NCBI GenBank assembly: GCA_900770605.1
Contig: CAAGKS010000106.1
Coordinates: forward strand, 1-7,774
From: Clostridia bacterium
Lineage (GTDB): Bacteria > Bacillota > Clostridia > Oscillospirales > CAG-272
Direction of reading: 5' to 3'
DNA: 7,774 nt
The notes under the pieces were generated by a model. The model was given only the letters and a program-made list of their open reading frames with translations. It did not search any database and was not told the DNA's origin. The translations under genes and the position numbers were made by a program. Below are positions 7,386 through 7,774 of the stretch, one piece after another (positions within the stretch are counted from its first letter, which is position 1; every line of letters begins with the position of its first letter).

Positions 7386-7421
7386 AAAAGTAACCGCGCT
7401 TACGATAAACGTAAGCGCGGT
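7384..7421 (-). terminator. Terminator of the ABC gene, probably bidirectional
   Basis: ACCGCGCTTACG (7393-7404) pairs perfectly over 12 bases with CGTAAGCGCGGT (7410-7421) around a 5-base loop, ATAAA. On the minus strand the stem begins 7 bases after the ABC stop codon and is followed by TAC and then six Ts (complement of 7384-7389), a good intrinsic terminator. On the + strand the stem lies 7 bases after the PBP stop, but only CTTGTCATT follows, a weak U-tract. It may serve both convergent genes, more strongly the minus one. Confidence 0.88.
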
Positions 7422-7428
7422 CTTGTCA

Positions 7429-7774
7429 TTATTCGATCTTTGCAAACTGACTGTTGTAAAGCTCGGTATAAAATCCGTTCATAGCAAGCAGCTCCTTGTG
7501 AGTGCCTTGCTCAATAATATTTCCGTCCTTCATAACGAGTATCTTGTCAGCTTCGAGGATAGTGGAGAGACGGTGAGCAACAATGAATGAGGTTCGTCCC
7601 TGCATCATTTGCGCAAACGCCTTTTGTATCCTTATCTCAGTACGCGTGTCGATAGACGAGGTAGCCTCATCAAGAATAAGCATCTCGGGCAAGCAGAGGA
7701 TAACTCTCGCGATGCACAAAAGCTGCTTTTGTCCTTGTGATAAGTCTCCGTCGGTGATGACGGTATCGTATCCG
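7429..7774 (-). CDS. ABC exporter, nucleotide-binding domain (3' part of gene)
   Basis: The frame is open from the right edge to the TAA at 7431-7429, giving 114 whole codons of the ATPase C-terminal half; the membrane domain and Walker A lie beyond the window. Visible in order are a signature motif LSQGQ (minus strand, 7743-7729) continuing [11 protein letters not shown], Walker B LILDEA with the catalytic glutamate at 7668-7666, the D-loop SSID, and the switch histidine in IVAHRLS (codon 7575-7573). The end, [10 protein letters not shown], is typical of fused membrane-plus-ATPase exporters of the LmrA/BmrA/MsbA type in Firmicutes, which often occur as tandem heterodimer pairs. Substrate cannot be inferred. 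DGDLSQGQ replaces the more usual D/N-x-x-x-SxGQ spelling, within normal variation. All ATPase motifs in view are intact. A tandem partner, if any, would be upstream beyond the window edge. Confidence 0.95.
   Translation of the reverse strand, partial: GYDTVITDGDLSQGQKQLLCIARVILCLPEMLILDEATSSIDTRTEIRIQKAFAQMMQGRTSFIVAHRLSTILEADKILVMKDGNIIEQGTHKELLAMNGFYTELYNSQFAKIE

Noticed and set aside
6654..7445. 263-residue minus-strand open frame across the end of the PBP gene and the terminator
   Set aside because: It runs through a strong terminator hairpin and overlaps the end of the ABC gene in another frame. It shows no recognisable domain, while the + strand here encodes the PBP KTG motif and C-terminal family motif.
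7351..7590. 79-residue + strand frame over the terminator and the ABC gene
   Set aside because: It reads through the hairpin and antisense to conserved ABC ATPase sequence, so it is a shadow.

Overview
The window looks like an ordinary chromosomal segment of a Gram-positive anaerobe of the Clostridia type, possibly a gut Oscillospirales-like lineage. Four things suggest this: a stand-alone Gram-positive-style DnaE, a small BofC-like single-pass protein, a class A penicillin-binding protein (PBP) with the usual Firmicutes C-terminal cysteine motif, and an LmrA/BmrA-like ABC exporter ending in [10 protein letters not shown]. The placement is inferred from protein style, and no rRNA or tRNA is present to firm it up. 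I see no mobile element, CRISPR array, tRNA, rRNA or riboswitch, and no gene-free stretch longer than about 110 bases.

Layout, left to right. Bases 1-15 match the 3' end of an Illumina sequencing adapter and are not genomic. A gene cut off at its 5' end (about 18-866, +) encodes a surface protein with a C-terminal membrane anchor. After a 39-base gap with three copies of an 8-base repeat and a near-consensus ribosome binding site comes dnaE (906-4409, +). It encodes a full-length DNA polymerase III alpha subunit in which every PHP metal ligand is present. Its stop codon touches the stop codon of a convergent small membrane-protein gene (4410-4829, -), and the likely dnaE terminator lies inside that opposing gene. 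A 111-base AT-rich divergent intergenic region (4830-4940) then separates the small gene from a class A PBP gene (4941-7385, +). The PBP gene converges on a partial ABC exporter gene (7429 to the window edge, -), and a 12-bp hairpin between them probably serves as terminator.

Transcription units inferred: the anchor-protein gene with dnaE (+); the BofC-like gene alone (-) and the PBP gene alone (+), from divergent promoters; and the ABC exporter (-) running in from beyond the right edge. The genes cover replication, cell-wall synthesis, a small envelope protein and export, and do not form an obvious dedicated system. I found no convincing previously undescribed system. The points most worth checking are the adapter at the left end, the dnaE terminator embedded in an opposing coding region, and the intact PHP site of DnaE.
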